From positions 4,605,735 through 4,669,734 of the forward strand of contig NZ_JAMOFV010000006.1 of the NCBI RefSeq assembly GCF_023656515.1: a stretch of DNA of 64,000 bases. The letters run 5' to 3'. The notes beneath the pieces are model-generated. The model ran no database searches and had not been told where the DNA came from. It was given only the letters and a program-made list of their open reading frames with translations. The stretch is from Clostridium swellfunianum (GTDB lineage Bacteria > Bacillota > Clostridia > Clostridiales > Clostridiaceae). How positions within the stretch are numbered: position 1 is the stretch's first letter; each line of letters begins with the position of its first letter. The translations under genes and the position numbers were made by a program. Of the stretch, positions 1 through 8,486 are shown one piece after another.

Positions 1-123
1 CCCATTCTCTATTTTATCTATAAGTACAGTATAGTATATTTATCCTATTTTGCAACCTGATTGTATTATAATATAATTAATGGGATTTTTATACTGCTTG
101 TTTGGCTATAAAAAATAAACTTA

Positions 124-152
124 AAAATCCCTAGTCTAAGACTAAGGATTTT
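124..152 (-). terminator. Terminator of the amino-sugar operon
   Basis: Arms AAAATCCCTAGTCT and AGACTAAGGATTTT pair with one G-U and read on the minus strand into a T-rich tail. It lies 13 bases after the nagA stop. The first 123 bases of the window hold nothing else I can recognise. Confidence 0.7.
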
Positions 153-164
153 CAAAAACTAAAT

Positions 165-1340
165 TTATATTTTTCGTTCACCCATTACCCATACATTTTT
201 GATGCTTATAAAGTTGTCAAAGATGATTATATCAGCATCCTTTCCCCTTACAAGACTACCTTTTCTGCTGCTGATTTCCATTACTTTTGCTGGATTTAGA
301 GTTAGCATTTTTACGCATTCAACCAGAGGCACTTCAGCGATGTCTCTCATAGTTCTAATCAATCTATCAGCAGTAGCAACACTTCCTGCAAAGGCAGTCC
401 TATCTTTAAGCTTAGCTACACCATCTTCTACAATAACCTTTTGGCCTGTTTCAGTATTCCCTAGAACATACTCGCCTTCAGGCATTCCCGCAGCTCTCAT
501 TGAGTCTGTAACCAGGCATATCTTATCAGATCCTTTTATTTTATATATCAGTTGAAGAAGGCTTTTAGGCAGATGCATACCGTCTGCAATAACCTCTACC
601 ATCATTTCATCAATAAGGTAGCCAGCTTCAACTGCTCCTGCAAACCTTACACCTTTTATTCTCTTAACTGTAGACATTGCTGAATAAAAATGTGTCATCA
701 GGGAATATCCATGCTCATAAGCCTTTACTATATCTTCATAAATTGCATTAGTATGCCCTATACAAGGAATTATACCTCTTTTTCTAAGCTCAAGCCCCAT
801 CTCAAGTGCGCCGCTCTTTTCAGGAGCTATTGTCCATCGTACTATATCCCTGCTGGAGTCCAAAACTTCTAAGTATTCTTTTCTTTCAGGATTCTTAATA
901 TATTTTAAATCCTGAGCACCCCTTTGTTCCTCTGCAAAATAAGGTCCTTCAAGATGAAGCCCAATTAATTCAGGACCCATATTTTTATTCTTTGCCTCAG
1001 TAAAAATCTCAAGAGTTCTGTACAAATCCTTTATAGTGCTTGTAATAGTAGTTGGAACTATGGATGTTGTACCATGCTTCATGTGAGTTTCTGAAGCCTT
1101 TAAAAAGGCTTCTACTGTAGCGTCCATAAAATCATAACCACCAGCACCATGTGTGTGAATATCTATAAATCCAGGACTGACATAGTTTCCTCCTGCGTCA
1201 TATACTGTATCGTTTTCACTAATGTTATATCCTTTTTTCTCCCCAACATATGTTATTTTGCCACCCTCGAACGCAACTATCCCATTATCAATAATCTTCA
1301 TTGGAGTTATAACATTACCATTAACTATTATCTGCGCCAT
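165..1340 (-). CDS. nagA: N-acetylglucosamine-6-phosphate deacetylase
   Basis: NagA removes the acetyl group from GlcNAc-6-phosphate in the cytoplasm, giving glucosamine-6-phosphate for the deaminase encoded just upstream. The 391-residue length is normal. The amidohydrolase metal motif is seen as DIHTHGAGGYD near residue 60, followed by GLHLEGPYF, a CIGHTNA segment and the catalytic LVTDSMRAAG motif near residue 280. The usual HLFNAM segment appears as HFYSAM, a mild deviation. It is the last gene of a five-gene minus-strand operon, 18 bases after the nagB-SIS fusion, with an AAGGGGGG ribosome site before the ATG. The assignment is firm at family level; substrate range is inferred from the operon. 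Confidence 0.93.
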   Translation of the reverse strand: MAQIIVNGNVITPMKIIDNGIVAFEGGKITYVGEKKGYNISENDTVYDAGGNYVSPGFIDIHTHGAGGYDFMDATVEAFLKASETHMKHGTTSIVPTTITSTIKDLYRTLEIFTEAKNKNMGPELIGLHLEGPYFAEEQRGAQDLKYIKNPERKEYLEVLDSSRDIVRWTIAPEKSGALEMGLELRKRGIIPCIGHTNAIYEDIVKAYEHGYSLMTHFYSAMSTVKRIKGVRFAGAVEAGYLIDEMMVEVIADGMHLPKSLLQLIYKIKGSDKICLVTDSMRAAGMPEGEYVLGNTETGQKVIVEDGVAKLKDRTAFAGSVATADRLIRTMRDIAEVPLVECVKMLTLNPAKVMEISSRKGSLVRGKDADIIIFDNFISIKNVWVMGERKI

Positions 1341-1358
1341 TTACTTCCCCCCTTGTCA

Positions 1359-2879
1359 CTACAGCTTCTTTATCTTGCCTTTAAACTGGCTTATGAACTG
1401 ATTGTTCCATTCATCACCGCCAGTTGCGTTGCCGCTCATCCAAATCGGCGGTTTTATGCCTTCCTTTACTAAAAGGTTTATGGTTTCTGCCACCATAGAA
1501 TTTAAAATAAATGCATTTGCAAAGGTTGACATGGCAGCTACCTTCTGCTCCAGACCTTCTATATTTATTACTGCGTCACCAACTTTTATTTTACAATCTA
1601 AAACTACATCCACAAGTTCACTTAGATTCTTCTTTGAAGGATGTCTCGCAACATGAGTTTTAGGTGTTAATTCAGCATGCTTTACCGAGGTTACACCTAT
1701 GGTCTTTATTCCTCTTTTCTTCGCCTCAAGAGCTGCATCTATAGTAGCGGAATTTATTCCATAAGCGTTTATTATAATAAGTAGATCTCCTTCTTTAAGA
1801 CCATAATCATCCAGAACTATTTTTGCATAACCCGGTGTTCTTTCAACAGCCATAGATCTTAAGGCTCCTCCGCTTAATAATGTTCCTTCATCAAGAATAG
1901 CACTAACATGCATTAGACCGCCAGCTCTAAAAAATATTTCCTGAGAACCTAAATTTGAGTGTCCCCCCGGACCATAAGCATATATTAACTTATTAAGTTT
2001 AATCTGCTCTGCTACCATTTTGGCAGCAACCATAATTTTATCATGTTCTTCAGCCTCTATCATCTCTAAATGTCTTACTACCTTACCGAGGTATTCTCCT
2101 GTAACTGACATTCCATAAGACTCCTTATCAAGATAAAGCCTTGCATTCTCGTGTTTTCTTAATATAGTCGCAGGACAGCTTTCATCTACAGGATTATTCA
2201 AAACAGCCTTAACAGCATCAGTTTTAGAGGATCCAGGAACCATGCAAAACAAATATTTACCTCTCATCAGCATAGGAATTGTAAGTGTAATAGCGTGTGT
2301 CGGTACCTTGGCTAAGCTTTCAAAACACCCATCGTTAACCTGTTGCTGCCTGCATTTTTCATCAAGTTCTACTATCTTGACTAGCTTATCATCCTTAAAA
2401 TCAGCTACAGGCGGATCATTAAAGGCTATATGGCCATTTTCGCCTATACCTAAACATACAATATCTATGTCCTCTTTCAAAAGTTCAGTATACCTTTTTA
2501 CTTCCAATTCAACATTCTCTGTGCTTCCATTAATATAGCTGACTGATTTCACCTTAACCTTGCTGGTGACGTTATCCTTTATAAATTTGCTGAACAGATT
2601 AGGAGAATCTTCTTGTAAGCCTATATATTCATCCATGTGAAGCACTTCAATCTTCTCCCAATTAATACCTTCAATGTTTAGCAGTTCCTCTAAAAATTCT
2701 ACCTGTGATGGTGCTGCTGCAAATATAATTCTTATTTTTTTCTTGTAATTTAAAAGATCTTTTATGCAATCGGCTACATCCATTGCAGCTGCTAGCCCAA
2801 GACTTTTCCTATCTTCATAAACACTTACCTTAAGATTGTGCTTCCTAAACATCTTTAATTCTGTAATATCTTTAAGCAT
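1359..2879 (-). CDS. Glucosamine-6-phosphate deaminase fused to a SIS domain
   Basis: Residues 1 to about 250 form a NagB-type deaminase/isomerase: the motifs LHMDEYIGL and GIGENGHIAFNDPP are visible. Residues about 270 to 506 form a SIS sugar-isomerase fold resembling the stand-alone UPF0309 proteins (motifs GPGGHSNLGSQEIFFRAGG and IIINAYGINSATID). Ordinary NagB proteins are only about 240-270 residues, so this is a true two-domain fusion with no stop between the halves. The first half should convert glucosamine-6-phosphate to fructose-6-phosphate and ammonia. The SIS half may bind or isomerise a related phosphosugar, which is inference. Its stop codon overlaps nothing downstream; its start overlaps the preceding stop by one base (TAATG), implying translational coupling. 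Confidence 0.88.
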   Translation of the reverse strand: MLKDITELKMFRKHNLKVSVYEDRKSLGLAAAMDVADCIKDLLNYKKKIRIIFAAAPSQVEFLEELLNIEGINWEKIEVLHMDEYIGLQEDSPNLFSKFIKDNVTSKVKVKSVSYINGSTENVELEVKRYTELLKEDIDIVCLGIGENGHIAFNDPPVADFKDDKLVKIVELDEKCRQQQVNDGCFESLAKVPTHAITLTIPMLMRGKYLFCMVPGSSKTDAVKAVLNNPVDESCPATILRKHENARLYLDKESYGMSVTGEYLGKVVRHLEMIEAEEHDKIMVAAKMVAEQIKLNKLIYAYGPGGHSNLGSQEIFFRAGGLMHVSAILDEGTLLSGGALRSMAVERTPGYAKIVLDDYGLKEGDLLIIINAYGINSATIDAALEAKKRGIKTIGVTSVKHAELTPKTHVARHPSKKNLSELVDVVLDCKIKVGDAVINIEGLEQKVAAMSTFANAFILNSMVAETINLLVKEGIKPPIWMSGNATGGDEWNNQFISQFKGKIKKL

Positions 2880-4156
2880 TACTTATCCCCCATTTCATTT
2901 AAAAGCTCTTTTATTTTTTTCTTAAATATACTTTCAAGCTCTTTATCGTATTTGCCCGGCAAGGCAAAATAATAGGCTGATTCATCCGGTTCATAACCGC
3001 CTTCATTTATCTGCTGCTCAGTAGGAAGATACCCTATCATTCCATTTGTATATCCCACTGATAATACTTTTGAGCTGCTTACGCTTTGTGCATACATAGC
3101 ATATTCATTAACAACTTCTCCATTAATAAATATAAAGCTAAGCTCCTTTCCTAATCTAACACAACTAATTATAAGATCTTTGTAAGGACAAAGTCTTGAT
3201 TTATCTTCAAGCAAAAACCTGCTCCATTCTCCAGTTATATCTTCATTTCCAATCATCGAAATTAGCAAAACTTCATCTGGAACCTTATTTAAAGGCACCT
3301 TTATAGTTTCTTCCTTCAGTATTAGGTTGTTCAATTTCAGTTCAATCTTGTCCTTTTTTATAGTCTCTAAAAAAATACCATATAGATATTCTGCAGCTTC
3401 ATTAACTTCTTTTGCTGTACCTCTAAGAAACTTCCCCTGCTTTTGAATATTAGGCCTGATGTTTCCAGTAAAGCCTTGTAAAAATAAGGCTGCAATCTGG
3501 TTGCCTAAGTAATTCTCTATCTTCGACATGGCGATGCCAGTATATTCTGCTGAGATTTTATTTTCTGCTGAAATATTCGGATGGCAGGTTCCGTGGCAGA
3601 TGACTGCCTTCATATTATTTGTACCTTTAGTATAAAAATATATAAAAGTAAGTATATCATCTTTTATGCCCTTATCATTAGGTGCCATTTCTACTCTGTC
3701 ATCCACTTTTTTACGTCTATTAATACCAAGATTCCACGTAGTTTTGCAAATATATGCCTCAACCTCTTCTTTATTGGATTTTGCCAATGCTATTCCCTCA
3801 ATTACTTTATTAGCCAAAAAACTCATATAGGCTTCATCAGCTAATCCTAAGGAAGGTGTAAATTCCGTACCTGTCTGAGGTCCCGAATGACTATGAGTAG
3901 CATGCAGTAAAACCTGTTCCGGCTTGAGTCCATACTTTTCTCTACAAACTCCTCTTATTTTTTCTACAATATCTTTCCCAAACCATATTAAATCTGCGCT
4001 TACAAGCACTAATTCAAAATTCTTATCATGAAAATATATTGTTCTTGCATGAATATCCTCTGATACTTCCTCATAAGCATTTTTTCTAAAGGCAAACCCG
4101 GCTAAAGGCACTGGTTTTTCAGGTGTTATAACAAGCTTTGATATTCCTATCTTCAT
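2879..4156 (-). CDS. Neutral ceramidase-like N-acyl amidase
   Basis: The 425-residue protein resembles the N-terminal catalytic domain of the neutral/alkaline non-lysosomal ceramidase family. The metal motif LLHATHSHSGPQTG near residue 85 and the second histidine motif CHGTCHPNISAE near residue 190 are present. No signal peptide is visible, so the protein is probably cytoplasmic, unlike secreted ceramidases, and it lacks the usual C-terminal immunoglobulin-like domain. Lying between the epimerase and the deaminase genes of an amino-sugar operon, it may remove an N-acyl group from a sugar derivative rather than from ceramide; that role is inference. The stop overlaps the next start by one base (TAATG). 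Confidence 0.8.
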   Translation of the reverse strand: MKIGISKLVITPEKPVPLAGFAFRKNAYEEVSEDIHARTIYFHDKNFELVLVSADLIWFGKDIVEKIRGVCREKYGLKPEQVLLHATHSHSGPQTGTEFTPSLGLADEAYMSFLANKVIEGIALAKSNKEEVEAYICKTTWNLGINRRKKVDDRVEMAPNDKGIKDDILTFIYFYTKGTNNMKAVICHGTCHPNISAENKISAEYTGIAMSKIENYLGNQIAALFLQGFTGNIRPNIQKQGKFLRGTAKEVNEAAEYLYGIFLETIKKDKIELKLNNLILKEETIKVPLNKVPDEVLLISMIGNEDITGEWSRFLLEDKSRLCPYKDLIISCVRLGKELSFIFINGEVVNEYAMYAQSVSSSKVLSVGYTNGMIGYLPTEQQINEGGYEPDESAYYFALPGKYDKELESIFKKKIKELLNEMGDK

Positions 4157-4184
4157 AACCGTCCCTCTTTCCCTATTGTGTAAA

Positions 4185-5438
4185 CTATTTTGATAGTAAT
4201 TTAATTATTAGAAGCAGATTTCTTAAAATATGATAAGGATCCTTCACTGGAAGCGCTACTACCTTTTCTTCAGGCTCACCATTCCTTCTTCTTATCTGAA
4301 TCCACTCACCAACTTCCTTATCAGCATTAGGGAAAGTGTTGAATACATATTCATGAAACTTATTATATAAACCAATGTACTTATCATCCCTTAGCAAATG
4401 ATTTAAAAGCAAAGTAGAATATAATACTTCAGAATGAGGCCACCATAATTTATAATCCCAGGTTTCAGCTATTAACTTTGTGTAAGGATCGCTACCTGCA
4501 ACACCCTTAGGTTTTCCTCCTTCATAATCAACAAATCTCAAAAGTCCTCCGAACTCGTTATCCCAGCCTAGCTCGCAGGATTTTTCAACAATTGCTGCTG
4601 CCTTATTTATATAGTTCCTGAGATTGTATTTTTCTGCAGTATGCATAACAAACCACATGGATTCAATTGAATGTCCAGGATTCAGATGCCTGCTCAGCAT
4701 GCTATTATCTCTCTTCATATCCGTGGCAAGCATCTCGCCTATTCTGTTTTCACTATCGCAAAATTCATCCATAATTGACTTCATATATTCAATACTTTTA
4801 TCTCTCAACTCCATGCTTCTCACATGATTAAACTTAGCAAGCACAGCCTCCAGTTCTTGAGTTACATTAAGCATAATCATTGGAATAGAATGTGCTTTAT
4901 AACCAGCAGGTATTGGGTATGGTTCACTTCTGAAATTTCCACTTGAAAGTCTCTTTTGAACAGAATCGTAAATACTTAATATCCAATCTATCAGGCTATC
5001 ATCTAAAAAAACTTCTGCATATCTCGAAAATCCAAGAATTACAAAGCAATCAGCATAAAAGCTGTTGTCATAGCCACTTCCTTCAGATATTTCTTTTTTT
5101 GTTCCATCTTTTTCAAGAAGAAAAGCACAACTACCATCAAGCAAAAGTACATTAGTTTTAAGGAAATCCTTAAGCTTAATGCATTCTTCTTTGAAACTTT
5201 CACTATCTCCCCTTAACTGCCCATTCACGATCATTTCATAGACAGTGCTCCATATCCATAAAAATCTTCCTTGAGACCAAACATATTTATCAGTACTTAT
5301 AAGCTCGCTTCCATCATTTTTAAAACAAGTGAATACACCGCCATGCTCCTTATCTAAAGCTCTTTTCCAAAAGGGCAGCATATTTTTCTCAACATGTTCT
5401 TTGTAAAAGTCCAATAACTCGGTTCTTTGATTTTCCAT
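4185..5438 (-). CDS. N-acylglucosamine 2-epimerase (AGE) family protein
   Basis: This (alpha/alpha)6-barrel protein of 417 residues has the AGE-family motifs GSGYDNSFYADCFVILG near residue 120, LNPGHSIESMWF near residue 255 and ETWDYKLWWPHSEVL near residue 330, with the paired histidines and glutamates that catalyse epimerisation. Family members interconvert GlcNAc and ManNAc, or mannose, glucose and fructose-type sugars. In this operon the first substrate is likely to be an N-acetyl-hexosamine imported by the symporter encoded upstream, but related cellobiose or mannose epimerases look similar. A perfect AGGAGG site precedes the ATG. A large hairpin separates it from the symporter gene. Confidence 0.87.
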   Translation of the reverse strand: MENQRTELLDFYKEHVEKNMLPFWKRALDKEHGGVFTCFKNDGSELISTDKYVWSQGRFLWIWSTVYEMIVNGQLRGDSESFKEECIKLKDFLKTNVLLLDGSCAFLLEKDGTKKEISEGSGYDNSFYADCFVILGFSRYAEVFLDDSLIDWILSIYDSVQKRLSSGNFRSEPYPIPAGYKAHSIPMIMLNVTQELEAVLAKFNHVRSMELRDKSIEYMKSIMDEFCDSENRIGEMLATDMKRDNSMLSRHLNPGHSIESMWFVMHTAEKYNLRNYINKAAAIVEKSCELGWDNEFGGLLRFVDYEGGKPKGVAGSDPYTKLIAETWDYKLWWPHSEVLYSTLLLNHLLRDDKYIGLYNKFHEYVFNTFPNADKEVGEWIQIRRRNGEPEEKVVALPVKDPYHILRNLLLIIKLLSK

Positions 5439-5468
5439 AGAAACCTCCTGCTATTATATTAAATTTAA

Positions 5469-5519
5469 AGTATAAATCTCAGATACAATAATGCTTAATT
5501 ACTACCTGAGATTTATACT
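5469..5519 (-). terminator. Intra-operon hairpin
   Basis: Two perfect 14-base arms (AGTATAAATCTCAG and its complement) with a 23-base loop lie between the symporter stop and the epimerase start. The minus-strand tail is AT-rich but has no clean T run, so it may be a leaky terminator or a processing and stability element that sets the ratio of transporter to enzymes. Confidence 0.5.
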
Positions 5520-5527
5520 AAATAATA

Positions 5528-7021
5528 TTAAGCTTTTATATCAATATTGGTTTTCTCATCGTTGAGATATATTAATAGTTCTTCTATCTCTGGTTTTACA
5601 GCCTTATTGCTGTTTAATAATCCCATTATTATAAATACTGCTAGTGATATTAAAACTGGTGTAGCAACTTTTGTTGCCTGGCTTGTAGTTAAAACAAAGT
5701 TAACTAGCGCAAAGCCTCCAAAGCCCGCAAATATCGAAACCAATGCTGCCTTTGAATCACAATGCTTGAAGGCTGGAAGCAAACCTAAAAGCATAGGAAT
5801 TGCTGTTGGCCCAACCAGTCCGCCAAACCAAGTTATAATAAGCCCTAGAACCCCTCCGAAAAGATCAGAATTTAAGGATAGAATCAAGGTTGCACCTGTA
5901 AATATCAAAGTTGCCCATCTTGCATATTTTAAAGATTGCTTTTCAGAAGCATTTTTAATTTTAGGATTGATAACTGGAAGAATATCTCTTACAATTACTG
6001 AGGAAATTACATTTGCATCCGAGGTAGTCATAGACATTGTATTTGCAAACATTGAAGCTAAGACAAATCCTACCATTCCTGCAGGTAAAAACTGCTTGGT
6101 TAATAATGAATATAATCCCGATGGATCCTTTAGTCCTGGGAATAGTATTGGTCCTGCCCACATTGGAAAGAATAGAAATAACGGCCAGATAAGATATAAT
6201 GCTGCGGAAAGAAGTGCTGACTTTTTAGCACTAGAGCCTGATGGAGCTGAAATATATCTTGTAGCCAAGTTCCATGTTCCTCCGTTATAACTTAAGAAAG
6301 TTATAAGCACATAAGCAAGTGCAAAACCCATTGTGTATGGTCCGTTAAAAGGCTGTGAGTTTTGAGGAGGAAGTTGCTTCCATATACCGGTTATACTGCT
6401 TATTCCACCTAAGTGCTTAAGCGCTCCAAAGAATACAAATAATCCACCTAGAATTTGAATTATAAACTGTGCAAAATCTGTAAGAAGATCTGCCCAAAGC
6501 CCACCTATTGTTATATATAACAATGAAACTCCACCAGAAACTAAAATACCTACACTTACTGGTATACCAGCAAATCCATTTAAGAGAACCCCCATAGCAG
6601 TCCATTTTGCTGCCACGTCAAAAAGCTTAAGTATAGTACCTGACCAAGCCATTACCTGCTGAGTTGGTATGTTATATCTTAATGACAGGTATTCTGTTGG
6701 TGATTGTATGTTTAATCTTTCTCTTAGTCTTGACCATTTAGGAGCAATAAGGAAAGCACCTACTATACATGCTATCGTTATTGGAATTGCCCACCAAACA
6801 TACATAGTAAAACCAAAGTTATAACATATTACAGCATAACCAACAAAAACTGCTCCACTATATCCTGATACGTGGTGTGAAATTCCTGCCAGCCACCAAG
6901 GTACCTGTCCACCAGCAGTAAAGTAATCATCAGAGTTGTCTACTTTCTTGTATGAATAAATCCCAATAAGTACCATAAGTCCAAAAAATGCAACTACAGC
7001 CAAATAATCTAGAAAATGCAT
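5528..7021 (-). CDS. Sodium:solute symporter (SSS family)
   Basis: A 497-residue membrane protein with about 13 hydrophobic segments, starting right after a short N-terminus (FLDYLAVVAFFGLMVLIGIYSYKK). Features of the SSS family include the early DDYFTAGGQVPWWLAGIS segment and a long helix with the GGLWADLLTDFAQF motif near residue 175. Family members import sugars, sialic acid, amino acids or vitamins with Na+. As the first gene of the amino-sugar operon it most likely brings in the sugar processed by the downstream epimerase and deacetylase. Two palindromic operators lie just upstream. The exact substrate cannot be read from sequence. Confidence 0.9.
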   Translation of the reverse strand: MHFLDYLAVVAFFGLMVLIGIYSYKKVDNSDDYFTAGGQVPWWLAGISHHVSGYSGAVFVGYAVICYNFGFTMYVWWAIPITIACIVGAFLIAPKWSRLRERLNIQSPTEYLSLRYNIPTQQVMAWSGTILKLFDVAAKWTAMGVLLNGFAGIPVSVGILVSGGVSLLYITIGGLWADLLTDFAQFIIQILGGLFVFFGALKHLGGISSITGIWKQLPPQNSQPFNGPYTMGFALAYVLITFLSYNGGTWNLATRYISAPSGSSAKKSALLSAALYLIWPLFLFFPMWAGPILFPGLKDPSGLYSLLTKQFLPAGMVGFVLASMFANTMSMTTSDANVISSVIVRDILPVINPKIKNASEKQSLKYARWATLIFTGATLILSLNSDLFGGVLGLIITWFGGLVGPTAIPMLLGLLPAFKHCDSKAALVSIFAGFGGFALVNFVLTTSQATKVATPVLISLAVFIIMGLLNSNKAVKPEIEELLIYLNDEKTNIDIKA

Positions 7022-7048
7022 ATATTCCCATCCCCTTTATATATTTAT

Positions 7049-7062
7049 AGTAATCGATTACT
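7049..7062. promoter_or_regulatory. Palindromic operator 1 of the amino-sugar operon
   Basis: AGTAATCGATTACT is a perfect 14-bp palindrome with a central CG, the form bound by LacI-family repressors. It lies 28 bases upstream of the symporter start codon. An identical copy sits 116 bp further upstream, close to eleven helical turns, which would allow repression by looping. No LacI-family gene is in the window. Confidence 0.65.
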
Positions 7063-7164
7063 TAAAAATTAAACTCTCCCCCTTTTTTTTTATTTTTAAC
7101 ATTACCCGCTATTGTAAACAGGTTTGAAATACCACTTAGTATGAAAGTAATGATTGTAATATTT

Positions 7165-7178
7165 AGTAATCGATTACT
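7165..7178. promoter_or_regulatory. Palindromic operator 2 of the amino-sugar operon
   Basis: Second exact copy of AGTAATCGATTACT, lying in an AT-rich stretch that probably contains the operon promoter (TTGTGT and TACTAA-like hexamers flank it on the minus strand, but the match is weak). From here to the flavodoxin remnant at about 7397 I see no gene. Confidence 0.65.
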
Positions 7179-7396
7179 TATATACTAACACAATTACCAT
7201 TACATGTAAATATATTCCGTTTAAATTTTAAAAATTTTCTGATAAAATAATCATCTAAGGCAGCTTACTAGACAAAAATATTCGTTTCTGTAAGGCGCTA
7301 ATTTCTTATGATTGACTATAAAAATACTAATTATCTTAATCCAATTTCTAACGTTCTCTGATACAGCAATACCAGGTAGAATATTAGCTTTTTATC

Positions 7397-7772
7397 ACTT
7401 TTTAGCTATATCATTTTGAATTTACCCAAATCCGCTGCCTCCATGAGTACAAAATGGAATTACTGTTTTGCCTGTAAAATCATGATGACTAAGAAAGCTC
7501 GTAACTGGTGGCGCTATTGTTTTAAACCAATTAGGCGGACCTATAAATATTGTCTCATAATCACCTATAGACTGATTCCCAGATATTAACGTAGGGCAAA
7601 ATCCTCTGGCGATTTGATTTCTTACTTCTTTAGCAGCGGTGTTATAGTCAAAGGAATAATTCATATCAGGAATTAACTCTCTTAGTGTACCATCGGTCTG
7701 AACAGCTATTTCCAGAGCTAAATTTGCTGTATTTTGAAAAAGAGAATACTAAACTATCAGTATATTGTTCAT
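7397..7772 (-). pseudogene. Broken flavodoxin gene (paralogue of the gene at 35.4-35.9 kb)
   Basis: Reading from an ATG at 7772 with an AAAGGAAA ribosome site gives MNNILIV, a TAG stop at codon 8, then an open frame clearly matching the intact flavodoxin at 35352-35918 (for example GFCPTL, PNWFKT, FTGKTVIPFCTHGG). After HGGSGFG a TAA stop replaces the glutamine of the intact copy, and similarity is lost about 25 bases later, so the last third is missing. The ribosome site and the bases just before the start are conserved between the copies. This is a decayed duplicate, not a functional gene. Confidence 0.85.
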
Positions 7773-7853
7773 ATATACTATTTCCTTTCGTAAGACTTAG
7801 ATATATTGGGTTTTTATACTTCCTTACCTGTTCTTAAAGTTTTGCTAAATTCA

Positions 7854-8219
7854 TTAGTCAATACTCAACTTTTCAACTCCCTGATTTTCATCAGCTACAA
7901 AAAATATATGTTTACCATTATTGCTCTCATAAATAAAATCTCTTAAACTTTTGCTTGAATAAGCAGTGAAATCGCCTACAATTGCAACTTTCACGTTGTA
8001 ATTAACAAACTTCTGCAAAATTTCTCCTGCTAGTCTAGTCTTTAAATCAAAGAATTCCTCAACTATTGCTGATTTGTTTATGATTATTCTGTAACTGCCT
8101 GCCTCATACCATATAGTGGCCATTAAATCCAAGGCAGACTGAACATCCGTAATCAGCACTTCCTGACTGTTAACAATTGCAATTTTAAACTTAGGTTTTT
8201 CTATAATAGTTAAATTCAT
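7854..8219 (-). CDS. DUF4180-family protein
   Basis: A 121-residue protein matching what I know of DUF4180: a short alpha/beta fold with the pattern DVQSALDLMATIWYEAGSYRIIINK and a conserved ending LRDFIYESNNGKHIFFVADEN. The start at 8219 was chosen because AAAGGAG precedes it at good distance; a longer frame reaching 8264 has no ribosome site. The function is unknown; relatives often lie beside small regulators and flavodoxins, as here. No signal peptide or membrane segment is seen. It has the same orientation as the flavodoxin remnant, which lies 81 bases downstream. Confidence 0.75.
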   Translation of the reverse strand: MNLTIIEKPKFKIAIVNSQEVLITDVQSALDLMATIWYEAGSYRIIINKSAIVEEFFDLKTRLAGEILQKFVNYNVKVAIVGDFTAYSSKSLRDFIYESNNGKHIFFVADENQGVEKLSID

Positions 8220-8338
8220 AATTTTCTCCTTTATTATCAATGAGACATCTGTAAGCACACCCACAGCATAATCTTTAGTCTATCTTCTTTTTCATTATAT
8301 TTCATATTTATTGTTAAAACCACTTTATTTATATTTTT

Positions 8339-8356
8339 AGTATACATTTGTGTACT
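8339..8356. promoter_or_regulatory. Possible operator upstream of the DUF4180 gene
   Basis: AGTATAC and GTGTACT flank a four-base spacer, an inverted repeat with one mismatch, about 120 bases upstream of the start codon. No regulator can be assigned. Confidence 0.3.
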
Positions 8357-8438
8357 TTGGGTAAACCATCTTGTTTAAACCTATGTTATATCAAGCCTTT
8401 GCTTCGTAGGCGTTTCTATAAATGTATCAAGAACTATA

Positions 8439-8479
8439 AAAAAGAAATATGGCAGCTAAACTACTTAGCTGCCATATTT
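8439..8479 (-). terminator. metK terminator
   Basis: Perfect 15-base arms AAATATGGCAGCTAA and TTAGCTGCCATATTT with a five-base loop, followed on the minus strand by a T run. It starts 8 bases after the metK stop. Confidence 0.9.
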
Positions 8480-8486
8480 CATATCT

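Noticed and set aside
5547-6290. Long plus-strand frame opposite the symporter gene
   Set aside because: Mirror frame of a membrane protein gene; no ribosome site and no recognisable motif.
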